Positions 18,157 through 26,415 of a stretch of 57,662 bases of DNA are shown here, piece by piece. Below the pieces are notes generated by a model. It was not told the DNA's origin and searched no databases. It saw only the letters and a list, made by a program, of their open reading frames with translations. The stretch comes from Burkholderia sp. E7m39 (GTDB lineage: Bacteria > Pseudomonadota > Gammaproteobacteria > Burkholderiales > Burkholderiaceae), in NCBI GenBank assembly GCA_001319865.1, contig BBSL01000120.1:1-57662 (forward strand), in the 5' to 3' direction. Each line of letters opens with the position of its first letter. The stretch's first letter is position 1. The translations under genes and the position numbers were made by a program.

Positions 18157-18597
18157 CTATGCCAGTGGCGGCAAGAGTGCCGACAGCAGGCGCCGCAACT
18201 CCCGGGATTCGCGCGCCGTCAGCCCCGCAGTCAGAACGCGCTCGACCTCTTCGACACGCGGGCGCAACAGAGCCAGCTGCTTTTTGCCGTCTGCGGTGAG
18301 ATACAGCACGTAGCTGCGCTTGTCGTCGGGATCATCGGTGCGCTCGATCAGACCGTTGCGAACCATGCGCGCGACGAGATCGGCGATGGTCGAACGGTCC
18401 ACGTCGAGTTCGTCGCCGAGTTGCCGCTGATTGACGCCGGGCGTCGCCTGCAGGATTTCGAGCGCCGCGTACTGGACGCTCGTGATCTCGGCGGACACTT
18501 CACTGAGCCATATAGCAACGTGGCGCTGCTGCGCGCGGCGCACGAGGCTGCCCGTGAATTTCGCGAGCGCTTTGGGATCGTTCTGTTTGATGGGCAA
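18157..18597 (-). CDS. MarR-family transcriptional regulator
   Basis: A 146-residue MarR-type winged-helix repressor. The DNA-binding core is VNQRQLGDELDVDRSTIADLVARMVRNGLIERTDDPDDKRS, with the wing in YVLYLTADGK, flanked by dimerisation helices. The best start is TTG at 18597, without a clear ribosome binding site; translation may be coupled to the upstream hydroxylase gene, which stops 21 bp earlier. The order hydroxylase-MarR matches mobA-mobR of 3-hydroxybenzoate degraders, where the MarR protein represses the hydroxylase gene and responds to its aromatic substrate; that role is inferred here. Confidence 0.85.
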   Translation of the reverse strand: MPIKQNDPKALAKFTGSLVRRAQQRHVAIWLSEVSAEITSVQYAALEILQATPGVNQRQLGDELDVDRSTIADLVARMVRNGLIERTDDPDDKRSYVLYLTADGKKQLALLRPRVEEVERVLTAGLTARESRELRRLLSALLPPLA

Positions 18598-18617
18598 TTT
18601 CGCGGTGCTGAAGCGAA

Positions 18618-20513
18618 TTAGCGCAGGCGGAAGATCGGCTGAAAGAAGGCCGTCAGTTCCGCGTATGCGTCGAGTGGAAGAACATGCGCGACGTACTGGT
18701 CCGGGCGAACCACGACGAGCGCGCCGCGTTCGCGGTCGATGCCGCGCTCGCCGAAGATATCAGCCGCTGGGTCGCGCGTAAATGCCTTCTCGTAATCGAT
18801 GAGACCATAGCGGCCCTTGCGCGGCAGCAGCAATGCGGGCAAATCGTCCAGACGCACATCGCGATGCGGCTGCTGCAATATCGCGCGCAGATCGAGCACG
18901 CTGTCGGCGTCGGCATCGTCGGGCGTGACGAGCCGCAAGACGGAATCGGGCGATGTGGCGAGATGCTCGCACAGCGCATCGAGCGCAGTCCGGTTCGCGT
19001 CCGAGAACGCGTACAGGCGCCAGCGGCCATCGGCGCGCGCGGCGTGCCCGAGATGAATCGGCTTCGCATCAGCGATGCGCACGACGGGCGACGAGTGAAA
19101 GCGCATGCCGATCGTCAAGCCCTTCGCGAGCGCCTGGTGCGTCGTTGCGCCCGTCAGCATGCCTCGCTGGTAATGTGTCGCGACGCCGGCCGTGTATCGG
19201 CCGGCTCGAACGAAATAGGCCTGCAGTTCAGCGGGATCGACGCCGCCCGCTTCCGGCCGGTTCGCGTCTTTCGGCGGGGCAGCCATCATCGCGGACCATT
19301 CCTTGTCGAAATCGATCAGTTCCTGCGCGATGGGCTGGCGCTCGTCGGAATAGGTGCGCAACAGGTCGGCGCCGCTGCGTCCCTGCAACACCGCGCCGAG
19401 TTTCCAGCCGAGATTGAAGCCGTCCTGCATCGACACGTTCATGCCTTGCCCCGCCTTCGCGCTATGCGTGTGGCACGCATCGCCCGCAATGAACACGCGA
19501 GGTTCGCGATGCGTTCCATCGTTCGTGACGGCATCGTCGAAGCGGTCGGTCAGACGCTGCCCCACTTCATACACCGAGAACCACGCGACTTCTTTCACGT
19601 CGAGTGAATACGGATGCAGGATGTGCTGCGCCGTCTCGATGATGCGATTGACGGTGGTCTGTTTGATGGTGTCGCGATTGTCCTGCGTGACCTCGCCGAG
19701 ATCGACATAGAAGCGGACCAGATAGCCGCCTTCGCGTGGAATGATGAGCAGATTGCCCTTGCTCGCGGATTGAATGGCCGCCTTCAGCCGGATGTCGGGA
19801 AAGTCGGTGACCGCGAGCGCATCCATCACGCCCCATGCATGATTCGCGGCGTCGCCGCGCAACGTTTGCCCGATGGCGGTGCGCACGCGGCTGCGCGCGC
19901 CGTCGCAGCCGACGACATAGCGGGCGCGCACGTTGATCTGTTCGCCCGCCCGCGATTCGTCGGTGCGCTGCAGCGTGACGCTCAAGGGATAGTCGTGCGA
20001 GTCGTCGCGTTGCACATCGACAACCTCCAGGTTGTAATCGGGCTCGAGCCGTTGCTCGGAACGGCGCATGACGTCGAGCAGATAGTCCTGGATGCGTGCC
20101 TGATTGACGATGACATGCGGAAACTCCGACAGGCCTGTTTCGGTGTCCTGAACGCGTCCCGTACGCCTGATCGTGTCACGGTCGGTCGCATCGGGGCGCC
20201 AGAAGACCGTCTCGTTCACCCAATAGGCTTCTCGCAGCAAACGATCGCCGAGCCCGAACGCATTGAACATCTCGACAGTCCGGCATGCGACGCCGTCCGC
20301 CTGTCCCATCAGCAACGGCCCATCGCGGCGCTCGACAATGCGCGTCGCGATCGTCGGGAATTGCGACAGTTGCGCCGCGAGCACGAGACCCGCAGGACCG
20401 CTCCCGGCGATCAGCACGTCGACCGCGTCGGGCATCTGCACGCGAGGCGCGCCTGGCGCAGCGGGCTCGATGGTCGGATCGCCGACGCGGAAACCGTTGA
20501 GATGAAATTGCAT
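18618..20513 (-). CDS. mobA: FAD-dependent aromatic hydroxylase (3-hydroxybenzoate 4-monooxygenase / phenol hydroxylase type)
   Basis: A 631-residue class A flavoprotein monooxygenase. The FAD-binding motif GSGPAGLVLAAQLS is at about residues 38-51. The second FAD motif VGCDGARSRVR is near 200, and the pyrophosphate-binding GDACHTHSAKAGQGMN is near 345. The C-terminal 200 residues form the thioredoxin-like dimerisation domain found in phenol hydroxylase and MobA. Length and the N-terminus MQFHLNGFRVGDP fit 3-hydroxybenzoate 4-monooxygenase (3-hydroxybenzoate + NADPH + O2 to protocatechuate). The ATG at 20513 has a GGAGGA ribosome binding site. The MarR gene directly downstream supports an aromatic-inducible unit. 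Another phenolic substrate is possible. Confidence 0.8.
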   Translation of the reverse strand: MQFHLNGFRVGDPTIEPAAPGAPRVQMPDAVDVLIAGSGPAGLVLAAQLSQFPTIATRIVERRDGPLLMGQADGVACRTVEMFNAFGLGDRLLREAYWVNETVFWRPDATDRDTIRRTGRVQDTETGLSEFPHVIVNQARIQDYLLDVMRRSEQRLEPDYNLEVVDVQRDDSHDYPLSVTLQRTDESRAGEQINVRARYVVGCDGARSRVRTAIGQTLRGDAANHAWGVMDALAVTDFPDIRLKAAIQSASKGNLLIIPREGGYLVRFYVDLGEVTQDNRDTIKQTTVNRIIETAQHILHPYSLDVKEVAWFSVYEVGQRLTDRFDDAVTNDGTHREPRVFIAGDACHTHSAKAGQGMNVSMQDGFNLGWKLGAVLQGRSGADLLRTYSDERQPIAQELIDFDKEWSAMMAAPPKDANRPEAGGVDPAELQAYFVRAGRYTAGVATHYQRGMLTGATTHQALAKGLTIGMRFHSSPVVRIADAKPIHLGHAARADGRWRLYAFSDANRTALDALCEHLATSPDSVLRLVTPDDADADSVLDLRAILQQPHRDVRLDDLPALLLPRKGRYGLIDYEKAFTRDPAADIFGERGIDRERGALVVVRPDQYVAHVLPLDAYAELTAFFQPIFRLR

Positions 20514-20648
20514 GATGTCTTCCTCCGTCCCGTGCATATGAGCATGACAGCGAATATACTCCGTACACCAACCATTAAAAAGGACTTCATGCAGTGGTGG
20601 ATGTTTACCCTGATGTCAGCGCTGCGTCATCGATCGCTGCATCATCGA

Positions 20649-21429
20649 TCAACGATCCGAGGGCATCACCTGCAACAGCGGTTCGGGCGTGACGGCGATT
20701 TCCCCTGTGAAGGGACGATCGTGCGCGAGGATCAGCAACATGCTCGTTGCGAGACCCGCGGAAAAAAAGGGCGATTGCGATGGCGGACGTGAGCCGGTTT
20801 TCGCAATGAACGAGGGCGATCGTCACAACGAGGCACGCGGCCAGAAAAGACAGGCACGCCCATTTGACGGTACTCACTTCCGAGGCGCTGATGAGGATGC
20901 GCTGGCGGCGCGCTTCGAGCGCCTGTTGCAGCGACTCCACCACCTGGCGTTGGGCTGCCTGCCGCCCGGGCGTATCGGCGGTCAGCGCCAGTGTGAACTG
21001 AAGCGCCTTGTTCAGCGTGGGCGGACTGACTTTCAGCGTGACGGCGCCTTGCGCCATCTTCGGCCACTCGGTGGTGATCGTGTACTGGATGTAGTCGCGC
21101 ACCAGCGTTCTCAACTGCACCTGTTCGTCTTGCCGCAAGACGGCCGAGAGGATGACGACCGTTCGCAGCGCGCCCGCTTCCGTGTTGATGGCGGCGTTGG
21201 CGCGCTCCGTATCGGTCCAGACCTGCGCGGCCGTGAAGGCGATGAGCAGACCGAAGATGACGCCGATGGGCGAGAGCAGGCCGGGCGAAACGGCCATGAA
21301 GGTGTGCCGGTGCTGACGCGCTGCCAGCCAGCCGATGACGCCGTGAATGATCGCGCCCGCCAGAAACGTCGCAGCGAACATAAAGAGTGCCATCCAGCCC
21401 AATGGCAGTTCATGCAGCCAGGTGCTCAT
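20649..21429 (-). pseudogene. DUF4239 membrane protein, frameshifted near the C-terminus
   Basis: Reads as a 259-residue DUF4239 (bestrophin-like) inner-membrane protein. It has two N-terminal transmembrane helices (WMALFMFAATFLAGAIIHGVIG and the VSPGLLSPIGVIFGLLIAFTAAQ segment), a central soluble helical region with ANAAINTEAGALR, and two C-terminal helices. The run of seven A at 20762-20768 (T on the coding strand) should be six. With one base removed the protein continues as AIAL-FSAGLATSMLLILAHDRPFTGE and stops at 20649. As sequenced, the frame runs into unrelated residues to 20605. The ATG at 21429 has a GGGGAG ribosome binding site. Decay or homopolymer error cannot be told apart. Confidence 0.75.
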
Positions 21430-21610
21430 ATCGCGTTTGTCTCCCCTTTCTCGTCTGACGAATCGATTCGATTTGCCGGATGACGGATGAACAGGTGCGA
21501 ATGACAAGCGTGCGCGTGATGATCGCAATCGGCGCGTGCGCAACTATTTTAAGCTCGTGCCATGCACGAACATTGGAGTGGTGACATGTCGATCGTTTGA
21601 AAGCGATGGC

Positions 21611-22243
21611 TCATCGCGTTCCGGTTTCAGCCATCAGCCAGTCTCTGAATGCCACGACGGGCGCGGCGTTTTCGCTCGCCTTTCGGGACACCAGATAGTA
21701 CGCAAGCTCACAGCTTTGTATTTCATTGAACGGCCGCACGAGCCGCCCCTCGGCCAGGTCCCGTTCGACGAGCGTGTTTCTGCCGAGGGCAACGCCGTTG
21801 CCAGAGATGGCCGTCTGGAGCGCTGCCGCCGAATCGTTCAGTTGCAAGCCGCGATCGGATGCGACGGTCTTTCCATATCCCGCTTTCTGCAGCCACGAAC
21901 GCCACGTCGGAAATACGCCGAAGCGGGCCATCGAGGTATCGTGGATCAACTGATGATGGCGCAGGTCCGCGGGGGACTTCAATGCGTGCCGCCCTTTGAG
22001 GAGCACGGGGCTGCGCACGGGAAAGAACTCGTCGCGCAGAAGAAACACGGAGACGAGATCGCGCTAGGTGCCCGCGCTGTATCGGATGCCCGCGTCGATG
22101 CGTTCGGTTGCGAAGCCGACCAGATGACTGCTGGTGTCGATGCGCAGGTCGTAATACGGATGCTGCTTCTGGAAAGATTCGAGGCGCCAGAGCAGCCACT
22201 TGTCGGCGAATGCTGAAGGTACTGTCACCGTCAGCACGTGTCG
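21611..22243 (-). pseudogene. LysR-family regulator remnant (substrate-binding part, with a nonsense codon)
   Basis: About 210 codons of a GcvA-like LysR effector-binding domain: VLTVTVPSAFADKWLLWRLESF, then HLVGFATERIDAGIRYSAGT, then RDLVSVFLLRDEFFPV and on to the stop at 21611. Codon TAG at 22064-22066 interrupts it between AGT and RDLV, where the family has Tyr, so a single C-to-G change (TAC to TAG) would explain it. The first 90 residues of a LysR protein, including the whole helix-turn-helix, are absent. Upstream the sequence turns directly into the start of an SDR gene in another frame. It is a dead gene. Confidence 0.8.
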
Positions 22244-22320
22244 CGAAAGAGTTTGGCCGCTTCGAGGCCGATGCCCGACGTGCCGCCCGTCACCAGAACA
22301 ATCTTGTTCGTCAGCTTCAT
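22231..22320 (-). pseudogene. SDR gene remnant (first 25 codons)
   Basis: Starts with a good ribosome binding site (AAGGAG) and ATG at 22320. It encodes MKLTNKIVLVTGGTSGIGLE then AAKLF, the perfect first strand and TGGTSGIG cofactor loop of a short-chain dehydrogenase. It then reads out of frame into the LysR remnant and stops at 22231. The rest of the SDR gene is missing, so a deletion joined the 5' end of an SDR gene to the middle of a LysR gene at about 22,240-22,246. Confidence 0.8.
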
Positions 22321-22673
22321 GATGATGCTCCTTCGTTTGATGTTGGGTCGTTGGACCGGCTATTCAAAATCTGCATTGCGTCCGGTGACTGAACTATCGT
22401 CGCTGGCAGGCAGCGCGACAAACGAGAAGATCTGTAGCAGTCGGATAGAAAAACTATCCCGCATCGGGCGCGCGTGTCATCCGGATAGGTGCCCCTCGGA
22501 CAACACCATGTATCCGCATGCGCGCCTATCGCGGCGCGGCGTTTTTGCCTACGATGAAACGTGCGCGTGGACGAACGCGGCGCTCGCGAAGCATCACCGC
22601 TGTGTCGCGCCCGACGGTCACGTTCGCTGCCCCCGGGGGTTATGCTGCCCCATTGACGTGACATCAGGCCATC
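22321..22673. other. intergenic region
   Basis: 353 bp without a convincing gene. It would hold the former promoter of the SDR remnant and that of the ThuA-like gene. No repeats or clear boxes seen. Confidence 0.45.
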
Positions 22674-23549
22674 ATGCAACCCATCAAGATCCTGCTACAA
22701 ACCACCATCCCGTCCGCTGCCGATGACTGGTCGATCGCGCGGTTCAGCCAGTTGGCGGAACTGCTGCGCACGCATACGGATGCTGACGGACACCTTGCGT
22801 TCGACGTCGTTGCGAGAGACCGCGAGCAGCGCGGGCAGCCCGATACCGTGCTGTCCCGTCTCGACGAAACCGGCTTCGACGAAATGTGGCTCTTTGCCGT
22901 CGATGAGGGCGATGGCCTGACCCCGGAGGACTGCGCGGGAATTACGCGCTTCCGGCAGTCGGGCCGCGGCCTGCTGCTCGCGAGAGATCACATGGACGTG
23001 GGCAGTTCGCTGTGCAGTCTGGACGCGCTCGGCAAGGCGAATCACTTTCATACGCGCAACGTGGACCCGGACCCGTCGCGATGTGTCTGCGATGATCCGT
23101 ACTCGACGCACATCTCGTGGCCCAATTTTCATTCGGGCGCGAATGGCGATTTTCAGGAAGTCGCCGTCGTCGGGCCGACGCATCCCCTGTTGCGCAACGA
23201 GGCAGCGCCGGGCGGCGTGATCCGGTACCTTCCCGCGCACCCGCACGAGGGAGCCGTCGATGCGCCCGATGACGAGCCGGCCCGCGTGATCGCGCAAGGC
23301 AAAAGCAAAATAAGCGGCAAGCGCTTCAATCTCGCCGTGGCGTTCGAGCCATCCGATCGCGGCGGACCCGCCGTCGCGCAAAGCACCTTTCACCACTTCG
23401 CCGACTACAACTGGGACGCGCGGCTCGGTTGCCCGAGTTTCGTCGACGAACCGCCGGGCGATGGAATGCAGACGGAGCAGCAGGCGCTGCGGGACACGCA
23501 TCGGTATGCCATCAACGTCGCGCAATGGCTGGCCCGCCGCGAGCCGTAG
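22674..23549 (+). CDS. uncharacterised protein with a ThuA/glutamine-amidotransferase-like fold
   Basis: A 291-residue cytoplasmic protein. Its pattern resembles the ThuA or class I amidotransferase-like superfamily: ILLQTTIPSAADDWSIARFSQL, then FDEMWLFAVDEGDGLTPEDC, RQSGRGLLLARDH (a GGG-x-L-like turn) and WPNFHSGANGDFQEV. The expected nucleophile Cys is not at the turn after the fourth strand (LLLARDHMD), so it is probably not a glutaminase. It has conserved His and Asp residues (RDHMD, HFHTRN, THISWPNFHSG) that could bind metal. Function unknown. No strong ribosome binding site at 22674. Confidence 0.55.
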   Translation: MQPIKILLQTTIPSAADDWSIARFSQLAELLRTHTDADGHLAFDVVARDREQRGQPDTVLSRLDETGFDEMWLFAVDEGDGLTPEDCAGITRFRQSGRGLLLARDHMDVGSSLCSLDALGKANHFHTRNVDPDPSRCVCDDPYSTHISWPNFHSGANGDFQEVAVVGPTHPLLRNEAAPGGVIRYLPAHPHEGAVDAPDDEPARVIAQGKSKISGKRFNLAVAFEPSDRGGPAVAQSTFHHFADYNWDARLGCPSFVDEPPGDGMQTEQQALRDTHRYAINVAQWLARREP

Positions 23550-23674
23550 CATTGGTTCTGATTCCGGCGAGCGGCGGGTTGCGCGAACTGAATAAAGCGC
23601 GCGGCGTGGGCGTGTAACTGATGAAAGGCGGCCAAGGTTAAGATGCGTTGATCTGACGCGACTGCGGAGCCGCG

Positions 23675-24385
23675 ATGAACGAGCGTTCGATGACGGCGTG
23701 CCGTCGGGACGAATGGACCGATCTTCTTCTGCGGATGATGAAGACGAGCCTGTCGGTGGCGCATGAGCTACGGCTGGCGCCCGAAACCGTTCTCGATTGC
23801 GCCGCAAAGCATTTGCGTTTCCGCGATTTCTCGTCGTTTGCGTCCGCGATGCAGGGCGCTGCGCGCGCACACGCGTGCTGCCGCCGTCGCGATGGCGTGC
23901 TTGCCGTCGAGGTCGCGTACATCAAGATCCTTGCAGCAAACGTTGACATCAACCGCAACGTGCTGGCGGACATCCCAACCATGTGCGCCCCCGACCTGCA
24001 GCATCACGTCGAAGCGCCCGCCCAGGCGTACGAGAAAGTCGCCATGGCTATCGAGGCGTTGAAGACGGACGTCCAACGCGATTTCTCGCTGCACAAAGGC
24101 GCACTCGACAACCAGGCGGTGAACGGCGCATCGAAGTTCGCGAAGTCGCTCGCGGCAATCGTGCCCGCAGACGACGAGGCGGATGCCTTTGATCGCGCGC
24201 TCGCCGCCGTGCTGCACGTGCGGTTCGCGGCCCAGCGCCAGCGCATCGAGGTTTCGGGCAACGTGGCGCAACAGCATCTGTCGGGCGACGCGCATCCGTC
24301 CGCGATGCCGCCTATGGCGCCCGCCGGGTGGATGCGCCACATCAACGAAGCGGTGCATCATCATCCGGACCCGATGCCCTGGTAG
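23675..24385 (+). CDS. hypothetical protein
   Basis: A 236-residue protein of no family I recognise. It has a helical N-terminal half (DLLLRMMKTSLSVAHELRLAPETVLDCAAKHLRF), a charged middle and a His- and Pro-rich C-terminus (INEAVHHHPDPMPW). No signal peptide or transmembrane segment. The GC-rich third codon positions and lack of a competing frame support coding. The ATG at 23675 has GGAG about 9 nt upstream. Confidence 0.55.
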   Translation: MNERSMTACRRDEWTDLLLRMMKTSLSVAHELRLAPETVLDCAAKHLRFRDFSSFASAMQGAARAHACCRRRDGVLAVEVAYIKILAANVDINRNVLADIPTMCAPDLQHHVEAPAQAYEKVAMAIEALKTDVQRDFSLHKGALDNQAVNGASKFAKSLAAIVPADDEADAFDRALAAVLHVRFAAQRQRIEVSGNVAQQHLSGDAHPSAMPPMAPAGWMRHINEAVHHHPDPMPW

Positions 24386-24648
24386 TCGTTCGCGTGCATA
24401 TAGTTAGCTATGCGAAGCAATGTGCCGATCCGATATGGATGGCCGAGAAGGACCCACTCGCGATGTCAGGTAGCGGCGACGATCAGCGTGCGGCACAGGC
24501 TCCAGGCCCGCGCGCAAAGTGAAGGCGAGGCACGCCGAAAGTGCACGCCGACATCCAGCGCAATACGCTTCCCGCCGACCCGCATGACACGGGTCGGCCC
24601 AGCGCATTACCTGGGTAAGTCCTGGTTGAACCCCGGCCAGGCTGAAAG

Positions 24649-24924
24649 CTATTGCGCAGCTGTGAGCTTCAGATTGGGCCGAAGGCTTTCGACGGAGACT
24701 TCGGCTGGGCATTTCCGGTGATCGGAAACCTGCTCGATGCCGGTCTTGACGACCTCCTCGCAGAACGCGATGCGGCTCCGATAGTAGTCGGCCTGCATCT
24801 GTGCATCCAGAACCCGCTGCTCTGCTTGGAAAAGCCCCATTCGAAGTTCGCTTAAAGCCCGTTCAGCCTGCTTTTCGGGTGTGGGAGCGTGATGGGAAAT
24901 CAGGTTTGCAAGCCAGTTAAGCAT
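24649..24924 (-). CDS. small coiled-coil hypothetical protein
   Basis: A 91-residue protein with a hydrophobic start (MLNWLANLISHH) followed by a long helix with heptad character (EKQAERALSELRMGLFQAEQR through LDAQMQADYYRSRIAFCEEVV). The strong GGAGGG ribosome binding site about 8 nt before 24924 supports the start. Similar short proteins occur in Burkholderiaceae as uncharacterised proteins. Function unknown. Confidence 0.65.
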   Translation of the reverse strand: MLNWLANLISHHAPTPEKQAERALSELRMGLFQAEQRVLDAQMQADYYRSRIAFCEEVVKTGIEQVSDHRKCPAEVSVESLRPNLKLTAAQ

Positions 24925-25066
24925 GAGCGTACCCTCCGGTACTCAGACACCTGGTCGAATGTCGCAGCAAGCATTTATCCGCCGTTGCATGCCGTCGGAT
25001 CAAGACTATCAAAATCCAGGCTGCTGCTGTGTGACCTTCCGCACCTGTTGCGAAAATGTCGAATGC

Positions 25067-26329
25067 TCACCAGACGATGCGCGTTTTCGGCAGCGCCGTC
25101 TTGAGATCGTCGACATTCCTCGTTTTGGTGCCGTAGAGAACAAGTTCTCTCAGTCCGCTGAGCCCTTTGAGCGCATCGGTGTTCTCGATGGGGGTATTGG
25201 CGAGATAAAGTTCCTGAAGACCGGTCAGTCCCTTCAATGCGTCCACGTTGCGAACTTGCGTGCGAAAAAGGTTCAGCATGCGCAGGCTCTTCAGGTCTTT
25301 CAGCGCGTCGATATTCTCGACGCGCGTGTCGGCGAGATTGAGCCGCTGCAAACGCGTGAGGCCCTGCAATGCTTCGATGTCGGTGACCTGCGTGCGCGCG
25401 AGCACCAGTGTGTCCAGTTGCGTCAGCCCGCGCAGTGCATCGATATTGCCGACTTTGGAGCCGTCGAGCACGAGCGTCTTGAGCGCGGGCATTTGTTTGA
25501 GCACGTCGATGTCGCGCAGCGGCGTGTTCGCCAGATAGAGCGCTTGCATGTCGCGCAGTTTTTTCAGCGCGCCGATGCTCTCCACTTGGGTCTCGTTGAG
25601 GTCGAGTGTAGTCAACGCGGTGAGCTGACTGAGCGCGTCGACATTGCGAACGTTTCTCGCGCCGCCGAGCTTGAGCGTGTCGAGGTGCGGCAGATCTTCC
25701 AGCGGATCGAGGTCGCGAACCTGCGTGTCGCGCAGATCGAGTTGACGCAAATCGCTCAGGTTTTTAAGCGCATCGAGATTCGCCACGCGCGTGTCCCACA
25801 GATTCAGCGATTGCAGCGCGGTCATCCCTTTGAGCGCGTCGATGTTTTCGACTTCCGTGCGATGCAGGACGAGCCGCTTCAGCGAGCGCGCGCCCTTGAG
25901 CGCGTCGATGTTCCAGACGGGCGTGCTCGTCAGATCGAGCGATTCGAGGTTGTCCAGTTCGCCGACCGAAGCGAGATTGTCGACCTGCGTGCCCGCCAGG
26001 TTCAGTTGGATCTTGACATCGGCGTTCTTCAGATGCGGTATCGCGGCCGCCACTTGCGACGCGGTCAATGTGGGCTGGGCGCGCAGCGCGAGACAGTCGT
26101 CGGGCGCGGATGCCGCACCGTCGCTGTCGCTGCAGGTGCCCTTGATGAATCCCAGTTCGTTCAGCGCGCGTTCGTCCGGGTGCCTGTGAAACGGCAGGAA
26201 GACGGCCAGCAAGATCCCGAGCAGCAGCACGATCGCGGCACCCACGATCCACGGTTTGCCGCGGCGCCAGACGGGCGGGTCGAGTGCTTCTGCGGCGGCG
26301 TTCGTGCTTGACGGCGGGGTTTCGGACAC
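25067..26329 (-). CDS. membrane-anchored leucine-rich-repeat protein
   Basis: A 420-residue protein. After a 26-residue cytoplasmic tail comes one transmembrane helix (IVGAAIVLLLGILLAVFLPF), then a short Cys-containing linker (GTCSDSDG...DDCLALR) and about 14 consecutive leucine-rich repeats of 22 residues (one of 23) to the C-terminus. The consensus is LxLxxTxVxNIDALKGLTxLQx. The repeats form a solenoid facing the periplasm, a protein-binding scaffold. The repeat type resembles the 22-residue internalin-like class, not the type III effector class. Translation starts at GTG 26329 with GGAG upstream. Partner unknown. The gene stands alone, reading away from the ferredoxin reductase gene. Confidence 0.8.
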   Translation of the reverse strand: MSETPPSSTNAAAEALDPPVWRRGKPWIVGAAIVLLLGILLAVFLPFHRHPDERALNELGFIKGTCSDSDGAASAPDDCLALRAQPTLTASQVAAAIPHLKNADVKIQLNLAGTQVDNLASVGELDNLESLDLTSTPVWNIDALKGARSLKRLVLHRTEVENIDALKGMTALQSLNLWDTRVANLDALKNLSDLRQLDLRDTQVRDLDPLEDLPHLDTLKLGGARNVRNVDALSQLTALTTLDLNETQVESIGALKKLRDMQALYLANTPLRDIDVLKQMPALKTLVLDGSKVGNIDALRGLTQLDTLVLARTQVTDIEALQGLTRLQRLNLADTRVENIDALKDLKSLRMLNLFRTQVRNVDALKGLTGLQELYLANTPIENTDALKGLSGLRELVLYGTKTRNVDDLKTALPKTRIVW

Positions 26330-26415
26330 AGGGCACTCCGTGAGTTCAGACTGACTCCTTTATACACGAAGCGCCGCGCGCGACGCCCTGCGTCGCCGCA
26401 GCGTGTGCGGGCGCG

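Noticed and set aside
25067..26260. possible CRISPR or satellite array
   Set aside because: The 66-bp periodicity is that of 22-residue leucine-rich repeats in a coding frame; no identical spacers or repeats.
24923..26311. 462-codon frame antisense to the leucine-rich-repeat gene
   Set aside because: Its regularity only mirrors the repeats of the true gene.
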